From Boswellia sacra (taxonomy: Eukaryota; Streptophyta; Magnoliopsida; Sapindales; Burseraceae), in contig SNVD02002508.1 of the NCBI GenBank assembly GCA_013180625.2, positions 62,001-126,000 of the forward strand: a stretch of 64,000 nt of DNA, in the 5' to 3' direction. Numbering within the stretch: the first letter of the stretch is position 1; each line of letters starts with the position of its first letter. A program made the position numbers and the translations under genes. Below are positions 46,694 through 58,511 of the stretch, piece by piece. The notes beneath the pieces are model-generated. The model ran no database searches, was not told where the DNA came from, and worked only from the letters and a program-made list of their open reading frames with translations.

Positions 46694-47735
46694 TAAGCAT
46701 AGAATATGTAAGTACTACCATTTTACCCTTGAATGACTTGTTTGATCTCAATTGCTTGAATTAGGCTAGAATAGGTCGTGAATGCCATGCTTAGGCTTGA
46801 AATGCCATGAATTCATATGAATAATGCTGGAATAGCAATAGTTAGAATTGCCATGATAGAATTTATCAAACCTACGTTGGAATGCCATAATATTAGATTA
46901 TGGCTTTATGTGATTTATAATTTCTTTATTTACGAATGTATGAATGTTTGTATTATGATAGAAGTATTATTGGATGATGCCATGAAGTGATGGTGGACTC
47001 ACATTGATGGTGAGGGATCATCACTAAAGAACAATACATGTATGAATATAGAGGTTTGATAAACATGGAATAGACTCACATATGGTGGTGAGGAATTCCT
47101 TATTTATCCAATCTCAAATTTATTGCTTATTAAAAGTATGATTTGCATGAATATGCTTTTATTATTAGATACTTGATTTATGTGAATCTTATAATTTGAA
47201 GTGATTGTAAGTAGAATTACTTTATGTTATTATTGAAGAATAATGGATGTAATCCTCTTCCCCATCCCCATGTTTGAAAAGAAATGTTACTCCATTCTCT
47301 TCCCTTTTTCTTTATACGGATATACAACTGCTATGAATGAATTCACCTCTCATATTTTAAAGAAGATAAAATGAACAATATATACATAAAATGAACAATA
47401 TATACATAAAATGAACAACATTAACTGGATAAAGTAATGGCATGAGATATAATTATTTAATATTTCCAAGTGGAGGTCAGATCTTAATCTGGGTGGGTCG
47501 AAAGACTCGTACCTAACTTCTCGAACCCGTATCTAAAGGGATGAGGATAGTTTAGGTCCTAAAGTAAGGGATCGAATTGCCCTGGATGCCCCTATTCATT
47601 TCCAATTGAAGAATTGGGTTGCTACTTCATTATCCAGACATGTTAATGGCTTGTTTGTGTTCCTTTAAGTGTCGAAAGAGGCTTTGAAATAGTATCACGG
47701 TCGCAAATGCTTTGGTGGGATGAAAGCTTTTTTCA
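46694..47735 (+). repeat. X1 3' LTR, second part
   Basis: Continues the LTR after Z and ends TGAAAGCTTTTTTCA at 47735, a decayed version of the GCCCCGCTCA end. X2 integrase coding follows with no gap. Confidence 0.75.
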
Positions 47736-48786
47736 CAATGAGACAAGGCTTTTATTGGCTAACCATGGAGACCGATTGTGTCTAGTTGGTGAAGAAGTGT
47801 CACCAATGCCAGATCAATGGAAATTTGATTCACCAACTGTCTTTAGAGCTACAAGGGATGACAGCACTATGGCCCTTTATCACATAAGGCATTGACATTA
47901 TAGGCGATATAAGATCGTCAGCCTCTAATAGGCATCAATATGTGGTGGTGGCAATTGACTACTTTACTGAGAGGATAGAAGCTGAGTCCTATACTCAACT
48001 GGGGCAAAGCAGATGGCGAAGTTCATTGAAAAGAATATCATATACGTATTTAGAGTGCCACATCAAGTTGTGACTGAAAATGAGGCTCATTTCCAAGCTG
48101 AGATTAAAGCCTTACTTGAGAAGTATGGGATTAAACATCATAAGTCATCTCCATATCAACCACAAGCGAATAAAGCAGTAGAAGCGGCTAATAAAAACAT
48201 CAAGAAGTTGTTGGCCAAGATGGTGAAGATATACAAATATTTGACAGAGAAGTTGCTGTTTGTGCTATGGGGTTATAGAACAACACCCAAAAGTTGCTAT
48301 TCGTGTATGGTTCAGAAGCAGTCGTACCAATTGAGATAGAAATGAAATCAATGGGGGTTCTCGTGGAAGCAAAAATTTATGAAGAGGAGTGGATTCACAA
48401 TAGATATGAATAGTTGGCCTTGATTGATGAGAAAAGAATGAAGGCTAGACATCATCTGCAACCATACCAAAAATGGATTGCTTGACCCTTTAACAAAAGA
48501 ATAAAGGCAAGGAAATTCGAGGAAGGGGAGTCAATTGGCACCACCACATATCATATGCAACTATAACAAAAATGGTCGTGATTCAAGGATATCATATGCA
48601 ACTATACCACTTAAACAAGCTAGGCTAATTGTGTTTGATATGAGAGAGAAGTTCAAGCCCAATTGGGAAGGCCTATTCTTTGTGACGAAGATCATATATG
48701 GAGTAGCTGTCATCTTATTAGATATGGAAGGAAACGAATTCACTGAACCCATCAACATGGACAGGCTGAAGAAGTGTTTTGTATGA
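47736..48786 (+). pseudogene. Integrase of old Tat-like element X2, decayed
   Basis: From 47738 one frame reads MRQGFYWLTMETDC … KKCHQCQINGN, the second half of the integrase zinc finger, followed by GIDIIG with the first catalytic Asp near 47900. The frame 48013-48339 has VTENEAHFQAEIKALLEKYGIKHHKSSPYQP, where the second Asp has become Glu, and AVEAANKNIKKLL with the final Glu. The C-terminal part at 48640-48786 reads FKPNWEGLFFVTKII … MDRLKKCFV. Several stops separate these parts. Everything upstream of the finger is cut off by the X1 LTR. Confidence 0.85.
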
Positions 48787-50048
48787 AAAAAGAAAAAAAG
48801 GATAAAAGAGAGAATATGAGAGAAAAAAAATCAAAAAACCAAAAATGGCTAATTAATGACAGGAGTTGTCTCATTATGCACATGTTATTCAAAGAACAAA
48901 ATATTGTACTTTTATTAATGAAATGAAATTTTTTGGGAATAAAAATGCCTTTGAAATATCTTATTATTTTGCATAATAACAAAAGGAAAACATCTAACAT
49001 CTAAGCTAACAATGGAACTAACAATATCGTCTTTGCCTCTTCGATGGACTAAGTATAGGTTACGACATCGTGTAGCTCGAATAGTAGGTTCAAGAATGAA
49101 GGCCTGGAAAGACACCCAATCCTTGTACCGGTCCTTTGTTTCGAAATTAGATCATGGAATAGATTTCTCTCGATGGTATGATGTATCCAAGAATCCTTCA
49201 TATGCTCTAGATAACGACGAACAATCTACCAGGACCAAATGCAGTTGGTGAATCCATGATCCTTTGCTTAAATTCATACTGTTGACGTAGTCTAGTAAGA
49301 TCATAGAATGAACTATGGGTAAAGCTCGCTAAAGGCATGCATGCGATATAGGTATCAACTATCACATGCTCTAGCCTCCACCATGGATAATGCCAGCAAA
49401 TCTAAGTGTCAGGGATGACTCGAAGCCAATTAATCCATGAAAAAGGCTTATCAAGGATTATAGCAGAAAATATTCCCCTCAGACAGTGTTAGAATGGACA
49501 GCCTCTCTTGTAACCAAATCTAAAAAGAGAGAAACAAAGGAAAAAAAAAGTAAGAAGAAGCCTACTGAGTAGAAAACCTGAAAAGATGGCTTAGGCAAAT
49601 ATTAGGGCAAGCCTACTAAGCTGAAAACCTAAAAGGACAGCTTAGCCAAAAGTTAGGGCATGAAAGAAAAAAGAAAAAGCTTATTGAGTTAAAAACCCGA
49701 GAAGGGTGGCTTATGCAAAAGTTAGGGCAAAGTCACTAAATCAAAATCCCGGAAAGGGCAGCTTAGGCAAAATTTAGAGCATAAAAAAGAATAAAAAAAT
49801 GAATGAACCCGCTAAGTCGAAAACCCGAAAGGATGGCTTGGGCAAAATTTAGAGTTAGAAGAAAAACCTAAAGAAGCAGATGAATGCCATTAAATCTGTT
49901 ACTTGGATTAATCTTGACTTGATCTAGCCCAATCAATGTCTCAGCCAGAATCAACGAAACTGTTGTGAAACCAGGTTCCATATGAGGAATGATAGTCACA
50001 AGATGAGGATCTTTGAGACCAATAAAAGCTACACAAGAATGCATATAT
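48787..50048 (+). mobile_element. X2 3' region, truncated by the CACTA element
   Basis: It is co-linear with X1 12780-14000: the conserved block after the polymerase (CAGGAGTTGTCTC, GCACATGTTAT), the antisense PMD remnant, the ~60-bp repeat array at 49560-49850, and the segment near 49900 (TCTTGACT-GATCTAG). It ends at 50048 where CACTACAACAAAA begins. Confidence 0.8.
49150..49480 (-). pseudogene. Antisense PMD ORF remnant of X2
   Basis: The minus strand gives CMPLASFTHSSFYDLTRLRQQYEF near 49350-49270, matching X1 (CMPLTGFTDSSFYDPAKLCRQYAL at about 13325-13250). Only the C-terminal piece is present because X2 is truncated at 50048. Confidence 0.6.
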
Positions 50049-50065
50049 CACTACAACAAAAAAGG
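50049..50065 (+). repeat. CACTA terminal inverted repeat, left end
   Basis: CACTACAACAAAAAAGG has the diagnostic CACTA start. The three preceding bases, TAT (50046-50048), are a possible 3-bp target duplication. Confidence 0.85.
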
Positions 50066-50640
50066 TCTTTTATGTCGACCGAAAAATGATATATATCAAT
50101 ATATATGCCGGTCCTCGTGTGACATAAATGGACCTGTCACATATTCAATACGTGTCGCTTGGTCAAACCGACACAAAGATATGTGTCATTCACAAACAGG
50201 CATGTATGGAACAAATATGTGTCACTACGTGTCGGATTGTACCAATTATGTGTCTGCTAATAAGTGACACAAATATTGTGTCGGTCAACAAAAGACACAA
50301 ATTATAAATTACATGTGTCGTTTTTTGGCTGATATCCTATTGACTAACACAAAAGGACATCTCTTAAAATTATATATGTCGTTTTACGGCCGACATTTAG
50401 TGTCATTAACTGAGTGACATAAGATATGTGTCATTTTCTGTTCGACATTAAATAATTTCTCAAGTGACACAATTGCACTTTTATGTGTCATTTTTAGGCC
50501 GACATCCAATGTCATTCACTGAGTGACACATTTTATATCGTTCTTGGGTAACTTTTATGTGTCATTTTTTGGCCGACATATACTTTTAAAAATATATAAC
50601 ATATGTTAGCCTGAATTTAGAATTTAGGCTGACACGTATT
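50066..50640 (+). repeat. Subterminal repeats of the CACTA element
   Basis: A short motif of the form ATGTGTCATTTTTGGCCGACAT, or its pieces GTGACACA / TGTGTCGG, recurs at least ten times in both orientations, for example near 50322, 50378, 50440, 50488 and 50560. Subterminal repeats are the binding sites of the TNPA-type protein in En/Spm. Confidence 0.8.
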
Positions 50641-52431
50641 ATATATTTTTTATTTTTTCTAAAAATAAAAAATATATAATATATAGTTTGTACAGAAAAA
50701 GTTAATTTGTTTGTAATGAATAATATATAATTTGATGTTTATGAATAGAAAAAATCGTGGATGCAACCCTTCTAAAAGGGAATACAGGAAGCTTATAAGA
50801 CACAATAGATTAATCATTTTCAAGCCTAAAAGGAAATTAAGCAACAAAGTGTTCCAACGAGAAGTAAATGATAACAAAGAGGAGGGAAATTGTTTATAGC
50901 TCATAGAAAGCTCTGGGAAATTTCTTTAAAGCAACAAAATCAACGACCTATAAATAAACCATTGAAATTCCACAGAACATATAGGCAGATGCTAAGTTCA
51001 TTAGCATGTTAATCAACTTATTACAACATACCAATCAGGAAACTTCTAACAAAACAAGCTTCTTAATCATTAAATGTTAGTAAACATTTTCAGGTTGAGC
51101 CATATATGACTTTGTATCATATCATTTAATTTTCTAAAGAAGAATCACAGGTAAATATAACCAATATAAGCTAAGCTAAGTCAACACCAGCTTAATGTAG
51201 CCAAAGTAATAAAACTCTAGGTATGCTAATATTCAAATGACTTGGGCAGACAAAGTATTAAAAGTTCAGAGTTTTTCCAAAGTCCAATTCAAAATGGCTC
51301 ACAGAATCCCCAAATGGAACCATCAATTTACTATGAGTTAATGAAAACAATGCAAACAGTTAAAAGTAAAAAAGCAAGTACCTACCTTGGATGATACAGC
51401 CTCTTGAGCTTATTCTAAAAATATGTGTTGAAAAATGGCAATCCCATATGGCCCTATTTGTTGGAGATGCTGTAAATACCTAAACAAATGAGTCCACAGA
51501 TGATTAACTATGGAAACACTAGCACAAATCCACCCATAGAATGCTATCCAAACTATAAGAAAAAGAAAATAGATTCCTCCATGGAGTATTTACATACTAT
51601 TACAAGATCAAATTATCACATAAGGTGAAGATAAATGCATTGACGCTTCAAAGCAGACAAAATCAGGAGTATATAGATCCTCAGTTCTTGTAGAATGAAT
51701 AAATAGAAAACCAACTTCAATACACCTCATGTCATGTTCTAAAAACACATAATCAAACACCAGGATTGGCTCCTACCATCACGCATATGAGACAATGATG
51801 ATCCATGAACCAACAACACCATGCAACGTAAACACCTCTGAAATACAGGTTTAGTTCTTCAAAATATCTGCCCAACAAAGACAATAAAAATTCTAATACA
51901 AATGGAGAGAAAAAAGTACTGAATTAGCCTATGAAATAAACCACATTTCTCTGAACAATTAATGGTCAATAGCTTAACTTGAGAAGAATATCAAAAGGAG
52001 GAAAAAATAAAAGGCATAATGGTGAGAAGGAACAATTGAATAGTAATGGAAAAGACAAAACATTGCAAGACACTGCATATAATATTAAGCCACCACTATA
52101 GAACTTAAGCTTTAAAAGCTTCTTATGAAGGTCAACGTCATACTTTTTAACAGTCAAGAAAAGTTTATGCATGGATATGCTTTTGCACAAACTAAGTCGA
52201 ATATATATTTTCAACACCAAAGGAATTATGAGAACATAGATATGTTTGATAACAATTTGGGGCTCCATGGAGAGAATTGAGGATTTAAAAACTTCCATAA
52301 AGAAAGATCACCTTCTCACTAATCATATAGTTTTAATTGAGGAGAAAAATTGGGAACATCAAAAGTAAGAGTAAGAGTAGACAATAAAACAGATCATAAA
52401 AGTTAGAGAAGGTAATAAAATAGATCATTCC
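50641..52431. other. CACTA internal stretch without a supported gene
   Basis: AT-rich, with stops in all frames. It may include introns or untranslated parts of the captured host locus 3' of the RPT6 exons, but I see nothing identifiable. Confidence 0.4.
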
Positions 52432-52572
52432 TTCAGCTCTACACCAGAGACACCGTTAATTTTCTCAACAATCTTCTTCAAATCAATCCCACGCATTAAA
52501 TTCATTCTTCTTGAATGTATTTTCAGGATATCAAAATGAGACTGCATATATTGGAATACATGTGTAAGTATA

Positions 52573-52695
52573 TGAATGACATCAGCATAACAGACACAAA
52601 GAAAACAGCATATATAAGGATACGCATGACATCAGCATAACAGACACAAAGAAAATAGCATATATAAGGATACGCATGACATCAGCACCACAGAT
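52573..52695 (+). repeat. 50-bp direct tandem repeat (2 full copies and part)
   Basis: TGACATCAGCATAACAGACA followed by CAAAGAAAA-AGCATATATAAGGATACGCA occurs at about 52577 and 52627, with a third partial start at about 52677. It lies in an intron of the captured RPT6 fragment. Confidence 0.85.
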
Positions 52696-52745
52696 TAGAT
52701 AACAGCTCAGGAAACATCTCTGAAGGACAATTATCAATTGCAAGT

Positions 52746-52794
52746 AGATTGAGAAAGAGCAGTACATTATCAGTGGTGTGCTCTTTCTCAATCT
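52746..52794. repeat. 16-bp perfect inverted repeat (hairpin)
   Basis: AGATTGAGAAAGAGCA at 52746-52761 and its exact reverse complement at 52779-52794, with a 17-base loop, inside the same intron. Too short for a MITE; function unknown. Confidence 0.8.
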
Positions 52795-53972
52795 TTTTGA
52801 CCTTTGCAAAATCGTAGTCTCTTAAATTCTCTACTTCATCAATCACCATATTGCCAAAACAGTAAAAAAATACTTATTCTCACCAGTAAATATATCCATC
52901 AAGTTCGTCGACAGATGTATTTTTTACAAGAATCCACAAAAAAGGTTCTCATGGAAGTACATACATGCATTTCTTTCTCTTCACATATTCATATAGAAAT
53001 ATTCAATCGAAATTACACACATCACTTGATTTAAGTTTCGAGAATAAAGAAAACGGTTTAGGCAATGTCAAGAAACATGATATGCAAGAGCAAGATTATT
53101 TTCGATGTAGTACCTATCACAGTGATGGTGTTTTGTACCTTCTTATTAGGATTTGGAAATTCAATCTTCTTGTCAATACGTCCTGGCATAAGGAGAGCTT
53201 GACCCAAGATATCAATCCGATTTGTGGCCATCAAGATCTGTTGATGTTAAAGAAAATTAGACGTCAATGAAGACAAGTACAACAAATATTCTACTAAGAT
53301 CTCACCGTAGTTTACTACACACTCTCACTGAAGTTATAATAGTACCTTGATCTTGTTTGATGCTTCAAATCCATCAAGCTGATTGAGAAATCCAGCATTG
53401 TCCGCTGTACTTCACTGTCGCCATTGCCACTTCCAGATTCCATACGCATAGATCCAATGCTGTCTATTTCATCCATAAAAATGATTGATGGAGCATGCTC
53501 CCTGTTGCCAAAAAAAAGGAGTCACACTCATAAGATAAGAAAATGAATGAAAGAATAGTGAAATACAAGGGGATTATCAACCAAAAGAAATAGTAGTCAT
53601 CTAGAATTGTATGCTAGTAGAAACATTATCGAATCATCAAGATAAGATTAGGAAAAAAACGTGCAAAATATAACAAATTAACTATCTTCAATCACATTTG
53701 AAAGTAAAAGTATATCACAAGAGAAAAGGTATAACAAAAAACTAAAGGAAGAAGAATCCATCATGAATGAGACTGCTTAGGGGGGAAGAGAATCAAACCT
53801 TGCCATTACAAAAAGTTCTCTAACCATTCTAGAGCCTTCTCCAATGTATTTCGGAACTAACTCTAAACCAGAAACCTTGATGAAAGTACAATCAGTATGG
53901 TGAGCCACCGCCCTAGGCAACAGCGTTTTACCAGTTCCAGGCATTCCATATAGCAGCACACCCTATCATACG

Positions 53973-53996
53973 AGACAGAGAGAGAGAGAGAGAGAT
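53973..53996 (+). repeat. GA microsatellite
   Basis: About ten GA units in an intron of the RPT6 fragment. A second GA tract is at 59433-59456. Confidence 0.85.
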
Positions 53997-54364
53997 TTAG
54001 TGCAAGACTGTAATAGATCTCTAGCAACAAACAAGGTGAACTAAAGATACAATAAAATAGAAGAAACTTACCTTTGGTTGAGCTATTCCAAGACTCTCAA
54101 ACAATTCAAGATGTTTGATAGGAAGCTCAATAACATGTAAAAGTTACAAGGGACAAAGAAAATAAAAATAAACTAAGAGTATAAAAATAATAATAAGGAC
54201 CAAAATCAAATAAATGGAATCCTGATAAGCAACTAACAACAAATCCCATAAGAGTAAGAATATGCAAAAGCCATAACTCCTTTATCTCCTTAATTTGTTG
54301 ATCAAGCCCATCAATCATGTCATATGTAGAATCTGGAACCTTTTCAACTTTCATGAGGTTTACC

Positions 54365-55153
54365 TTATGGAGAATATTAAACTTAAAAAATGATAAAACC
54401 AACTTGACATATACATTTACCCTTCATACTAATTCTGTTTTGTCCATTTCTTCTCTCGAAAGACATTCTCTTGCTAACAATTATCAAATAATTTCTCTCC
54501 ACCACCATAAGCTCCTAGACTTCATTCTCAGATTCATAACAATTTCTCTCAATCAAGATTCAAAAGAACAGAAGGAAGCAGAAAAAAGAATGAAACAACA
54601 TTAAAGTTTTTGAATGAATTGTAAATAAAAATAACTCCATTAGTTCAATCAAATAAGCTGTCATCTCCCAAAAAAAAAACTTCAAATATTCACAAAACCT
54701 CTATCAACATTCTGACTATTATAGTTTTAACAATTCCCAATCTGCTATATAACAAAATGAGTGAATTCCTATTCTCCTTCCCTCTATCGACTGTAGTCAG
54801 CAAGCTATTCATCCCAAAAAATTATCAGTGTTACTTGTCTATTCCTCTAGAACTTTTTCATCTTGCAAATATTTTGATTCAATAAGTTAGAACATATTGA
54901 ATATTCAATCTACGCTGATAAGCACAAATCTTATAGAATTTTGTAACCTGATTTCTTTATCTTCCTTTCTCCTTATACCAGTCTCTAACAATCTTGGATA
55001 CAAAAACAACCCATTCTAATCTCACCTCATTCATCTCCTCTATACTATAACTTTCCTTATTGTTGAACTGAGATTACAATAAAATTTAAGTGAAGTACAA
55101 CAATAAAATCAACATATAAGCATAAAGGGATTTATAATTATGGATATCTTACC
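54365..55153. other. Spacer between RPT6 fragment and Ulp1 gene
   Basis: No coding block recognised; AT-rich. It would hold the end of the transposon gene and the capture junction, which I cannot place. Confidence 0.35.
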
Positions 55154-57110
55154 TTCTCACAAAGGACCTTGGGCTCTTCAATAATTTCCTTCATATATTT
55201 GAGCATATAATACCCACATTCTTTATGTCTAGGCTGTCTCAGTGCCTGCACTCGTAAAATAGACATAGTTGATACAGTACAACTTCATTCTCGTATTTAA
55301 ATAATTGTTGCTCAATTTTCAAATTTAAATTCAAACTTACCTTGACGTTTATCCACCAGTTGCTCCTTTTCCTTTCCAATTCAGTAGCTGACTTCCATGG
55401 TATTACCCCTCTAGCAAAATAGGCAGAAAATGCATAATATATGTTAATTATGTATAATTAAAGCTGGCACCAAATACCATATAAGAGTTAACATAACTTA
55501 CTGTTTCACGACCTCCATTATGTCTTCCTTGGCCTTTTTATGCATGGAATCAAGGTAGAAGGCTTCACATGAGGCCATATTAATGACAATCAATGTCCAA
55601 TGGTATCCAACAACCAGGTTTTCAACAACAAAGTAAGTAACTTTGAAGAATAAGCAACATAAAAAAATATGTGATAAGTTTTGTTTAATCCTGAAAACAT
55701 ACCCTGGGTTGTAAGGAATGAACACGTAGTTCCTATCCTCCAACTGTTTGAGCTTTTCAGCCAATGATTAAGATGCCGCAAGATGCATTTTGGCTTTAGC
55801 AATTGCACCTCCTACTATGATTGTGGGGTTTACAAACCCAAACTTTACTACACCAGAGTCAAGTTGAAATTTTTTAAAGAGACAACTACAAGTAGAAAAA
55901 GAAAAACAAAATGGCATTATTAAATATAATAATGATAAACAAAATTTAATGCTGTTAAAGACAACTTAGTTTTAATAATGAAACAAATGAAATAGATACC
56001 TGCTATACGAAGATATGCAATTTTGTGACAGTTCCTCAAAGTTGATAACATTTCTACAATCTTCACGATTTAGATATGTAGACACAGAGTACCCAAACAA
56101 ACCTTCATCGAACTGGACCTTGACATAGTCCGTATCATCTACCATCAAAGATTCTACTAGAACCTCAAACATGTCAGCAGAATCTAGATTATCAATTTGA
56201 TGATTCTCAGTTTGTAACGCTTTCAACTCCCTCTTCGCGCATTGATTGTCACGACTTTTTTGTTCGTCGGGTGGGGACTACATAAGAACAAAAGGTACAA
56301 CAAATTGTTTAGTAGCACACACTAGTAAATAACAAGAAAAAAAAATGCATGCTAAGTTTTTTCCCTACCTCTTCAAAGACAAGCTCTCTTGGCCAATTCA
56401 CATGTTGTCCTAGAACATCAAGTACAGTGATAACAACCCCCTTTTCATCTTCTCCAGACTAGGGGACAATGGCTACACCATCCATAATCACTTCAATTGA
56501 CACACGCCTAGTTGCCTTATTATTGTTATCTTTTTCATAAGCAAAACCAGATGCAACAACTACAGTATCTGAATCCCTCATAATGGCTAAATTACAAGCT
56601 ACCTGATCAGCATAATATTGCAAATAGAATAGGCTATAATACATGTAAATAGTTGAATATTCAAAACCTAATGAATTTAATATTATTTTCTTACCGTTGA
56701 CGAGGAGTCCTCCTCAACCTCCTCAGGGGCAAAAGTTTCCATAGCTTTTAACTTCAATTTATTCTCAGCATTCGTGTTGGCAGTTGATGGTTTTTCAGCC
56801 ACTATATCATATTCATCTTTCAACTCCACTGGCCCTTGCTCATCCTCGTTTTGGGCCACAATAGCATTACTGGAGTTTCCAGACTTCACATCTTTCAATT
56901 ATGCTCTTAGCTAGGCTATGATGTCATCTTTCTCTGCTAACTGTCTCATAACATCCTTAATACGTCTCTTTTCTTTATAATGACCTTTGAAATATGCAGT
57001 TGGTGTCACATATTTCCCCACCCTCCTAACTCGACCTTTATGCTCCTCAGTTCCCAGTGCCCTAGTTAGAATATCTTATCTATCAGTAGGGTCTACAACT
57101 TCTGATTCTG
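55154..57110 (-). pseudogene. Ulp1-type (C48) cysteine protease part of the CACTA second gene
   Basis: Exon-like blocks on the minus strand: 55972-56226 (ENHQIDNLDSADMFEVLVESL … YLNREDCRNVINFEELSQNCISSYSRYLF), about 55700-55764 (EKLKQLEDRNYVFIPYNPG), 55498-55620 (GYHWTLIVINMASCEAFYLDSMHK), 55341-55410 (GVIPWKSATELERKRSNWW) and 55154-55245 (RQPRHKECGYYMLKYMKEI). His (HW), Asp (LDS) and Cys (ECGYY) make the C48 catalytic triad. Ulp1 enzymes remove SUMO. Related CACTA and MULE elements carry such domains. Blocks at 56459-56898 (Glu-rich and others) are probably its N-terminal part. It could be an intact spliced gene; I cannot confirm every junction. Confidence 0.72.
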
Positions 57111-57779
57111 CTTGCTTTTGGATCTCCTCCTATAACAATTATAAGTTAGTCACTATATACACAACTTATATGCTAATAACAAGTATTTGTATAATGTAAA
57201 TTTTTTGTTTCAATTTGTTTACTTACAATTTTCTCAATCACAGGAAGAACATTTGGATGGTAATCACCAGTCTTCCTTTTCCTACCTCTTTTCCATAACT
57301 CTGAACGATCAATTGGTGTATCATAATTCCTTGTTTCTTTGCGCTACCAGCCAATAAAAATATGAAACAATTACGATGGAAACCATGAAATCAGATTTGA
57401 TTAATGAAAAATTTAAGCTAAAATAAATTACCATTTCCTTCTCCACGTGAAGGTAGCCTTTCCTCCTTGTCATATGATCATATTTATTTTCTCGTCTCCT
57501 AGCCTATTGTTTGCCTCTCAATTCCTTCAAGCATAAACAACTATTTATATTAAATAACATCAACATTTGGATTAAATAAAAATGGGTAAACTCATGATAA
57601 GGCTGGTATACTCTATCTCTTATATACTATTAATTCATTATTCCAATCTAACAGTGTAGCATAAAATGTAGGAATTTATCAAGTCATAATTGCAGCAACT
57701 ATAAATGGAAATAACCTAACAAGACTTATATAGTTAATAAATTCCATTCATTTGCGAACCGGCTTCAAACGAATTTCTC
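57111..57779 (-). other. Region between Transposase_24-like and Ulp1 parts
   Basis: Minus-strand blocks with basic residues occur around 57240-57330 and 57430-57500, probably further small exons of the same gene. No family assignment is possible. Confidence 0.35.
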
Positions 57780-58352
57780 CTAAACTTCATCACTAATAAA
57801 ATTGTATTCATCTGTCTTATTTGCTAGGGCATCTTTAATAGTCCCACATTTCAACACCCGATCTGAAGTTAAAACAGTCTTAAACTGCCGCCATGCCCTT
57901 GAAGCTTGTTTCATGACATATTCTTTATGGACTGGATCAACATCGTAGTGGTTCTGGTATTTTAAATGGAAAAAAAAGGGAATTATGGATTCCAGCAGAA
58001 CTATTATATAAAAAAATAACACTTATATAACCAAAAATAAACATAATTTTCATACCAAAATCGATTCCCATATTCTATCTTTTGTCCCTTGATCCATGAG
58101 TCTCCAATCATTTACTAGTATTGAGGTTGCATTGCGTGCTTCGAGATCGATAGTTGAAATAATGTTGTCTAAAATAGGCCTTTCTTCTGGCGTATTATAC
58201 TCACTAAATTCAATTCTAAATATTTCTTCGTTAGGACCTCTATTTCTCCTAACATTCTTGCAAATTCCTCTTGTTCTACGAGAAGTTGTTGAACCACTCT
58301 CAGTTTGATCATTACTGGACTGTTTTCCTCCACTCATTGTTACAACTTGCAC
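57780..58352 (-). pseudogene. TNPA/Transposase_24-like DNA-binding part of the CACTA second gene
   Basis: Two blocks on the minus strand. 58050-58352 opens MSGGKQSSNDQTESGSTTSRRTRGICKNVRRNRG and goes on to IDLEARNATSILVNDWRLMDQGTKDRIWESI. 57780-58022 reads HYDVDPVHKEYVMKQASRAWRQFKTVLTSD, with an intron between. This pattern (RG-rich start, W-R … IW, then W-R-x-F-K) is that of plant Transposase_24 proteins encoded next to TNP2 in CACTA elements. In En/Spm the partner protein binds the subterminal repeats. It lies 3' of TNP2 in the same orientation and 5' of the Ulp1 blocks, and may be fused to them by splicing. Confidence 0.7.
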
Positions 58353-58511
58353 TAAAAAAAACTGTCAAACAGCCACTCAAATACTTCAAGTTATACAACA
58401 TAGCATGGAATATAAGAGAAACGCAAATATAAGGTGATGCAACATGACTAAGCAAAATAACTGAAATAATAATTAGCACTACCACTATCTCAATTGTATT
58501 TCCTCCATGGT

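Larger units (their letters stand above)
12745..47735 (+). mobile_element. Tat-like Ty3/gypsy element X1 (3' half), interrupted by copia(+) and by solo LTR Z
   Basis: X1 begins at 12745 in the last codons of its polymerase (its 5' part has been removed or displaced by Y). It runs through a long 3' region with an antisense PMD ORF to 17800, resumes at 42585 after the copia insertion, and ends in a 3' LTR (43763-44809 plus 46694-47735). A polypurine tract (AGTAGGGGGTAAGC, 43750-43762) precedes the LTR. The 3' region is co-linear with the older element X2 (48787-50048). This span includes all inserted elements. Confidence 0.75.
52432..54364 (-). pseudogene. RPT6-like: Captured fragment of a 26S proteasome AAA-ATPase gene, RPT6-like, six exons
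   Basis: Six exon-like blocks occur in the right order on the minus strand: 54278-54364 ([20 protein letters not shown]); 54074-54134 ([20 protein letters not shown]); 53799-53962 ([20 protein letters not shown] … [14 protein letters not shown]); 53346-53502 ([20 protein letters not shown] …); 53139-53237 ([20 protein letters not shown]); 52432-52541 ([20 protein letters not shown]). GT/AG borders are visible at most junctions. The product is the regulatory-particle ATPase that unfolds proteasome substrates. Walker A has Met for the second residue (GMPGTGKT), Walker B is intact, and one base is missing in the 53346-53502 block. N- and C-terminal exons are absent. It lies between CACTA genes and the left terminus, so it is a captured, non-functional copy. 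Confidence 0.88.

Noticed and set aside
48752..49115. Minus-strand frames over the end of the X2 integrase
   Set aside because: Antisense shadows of the integrase C-terminus and of A-rich 3' sequence, apart from the PMD remnant further right.
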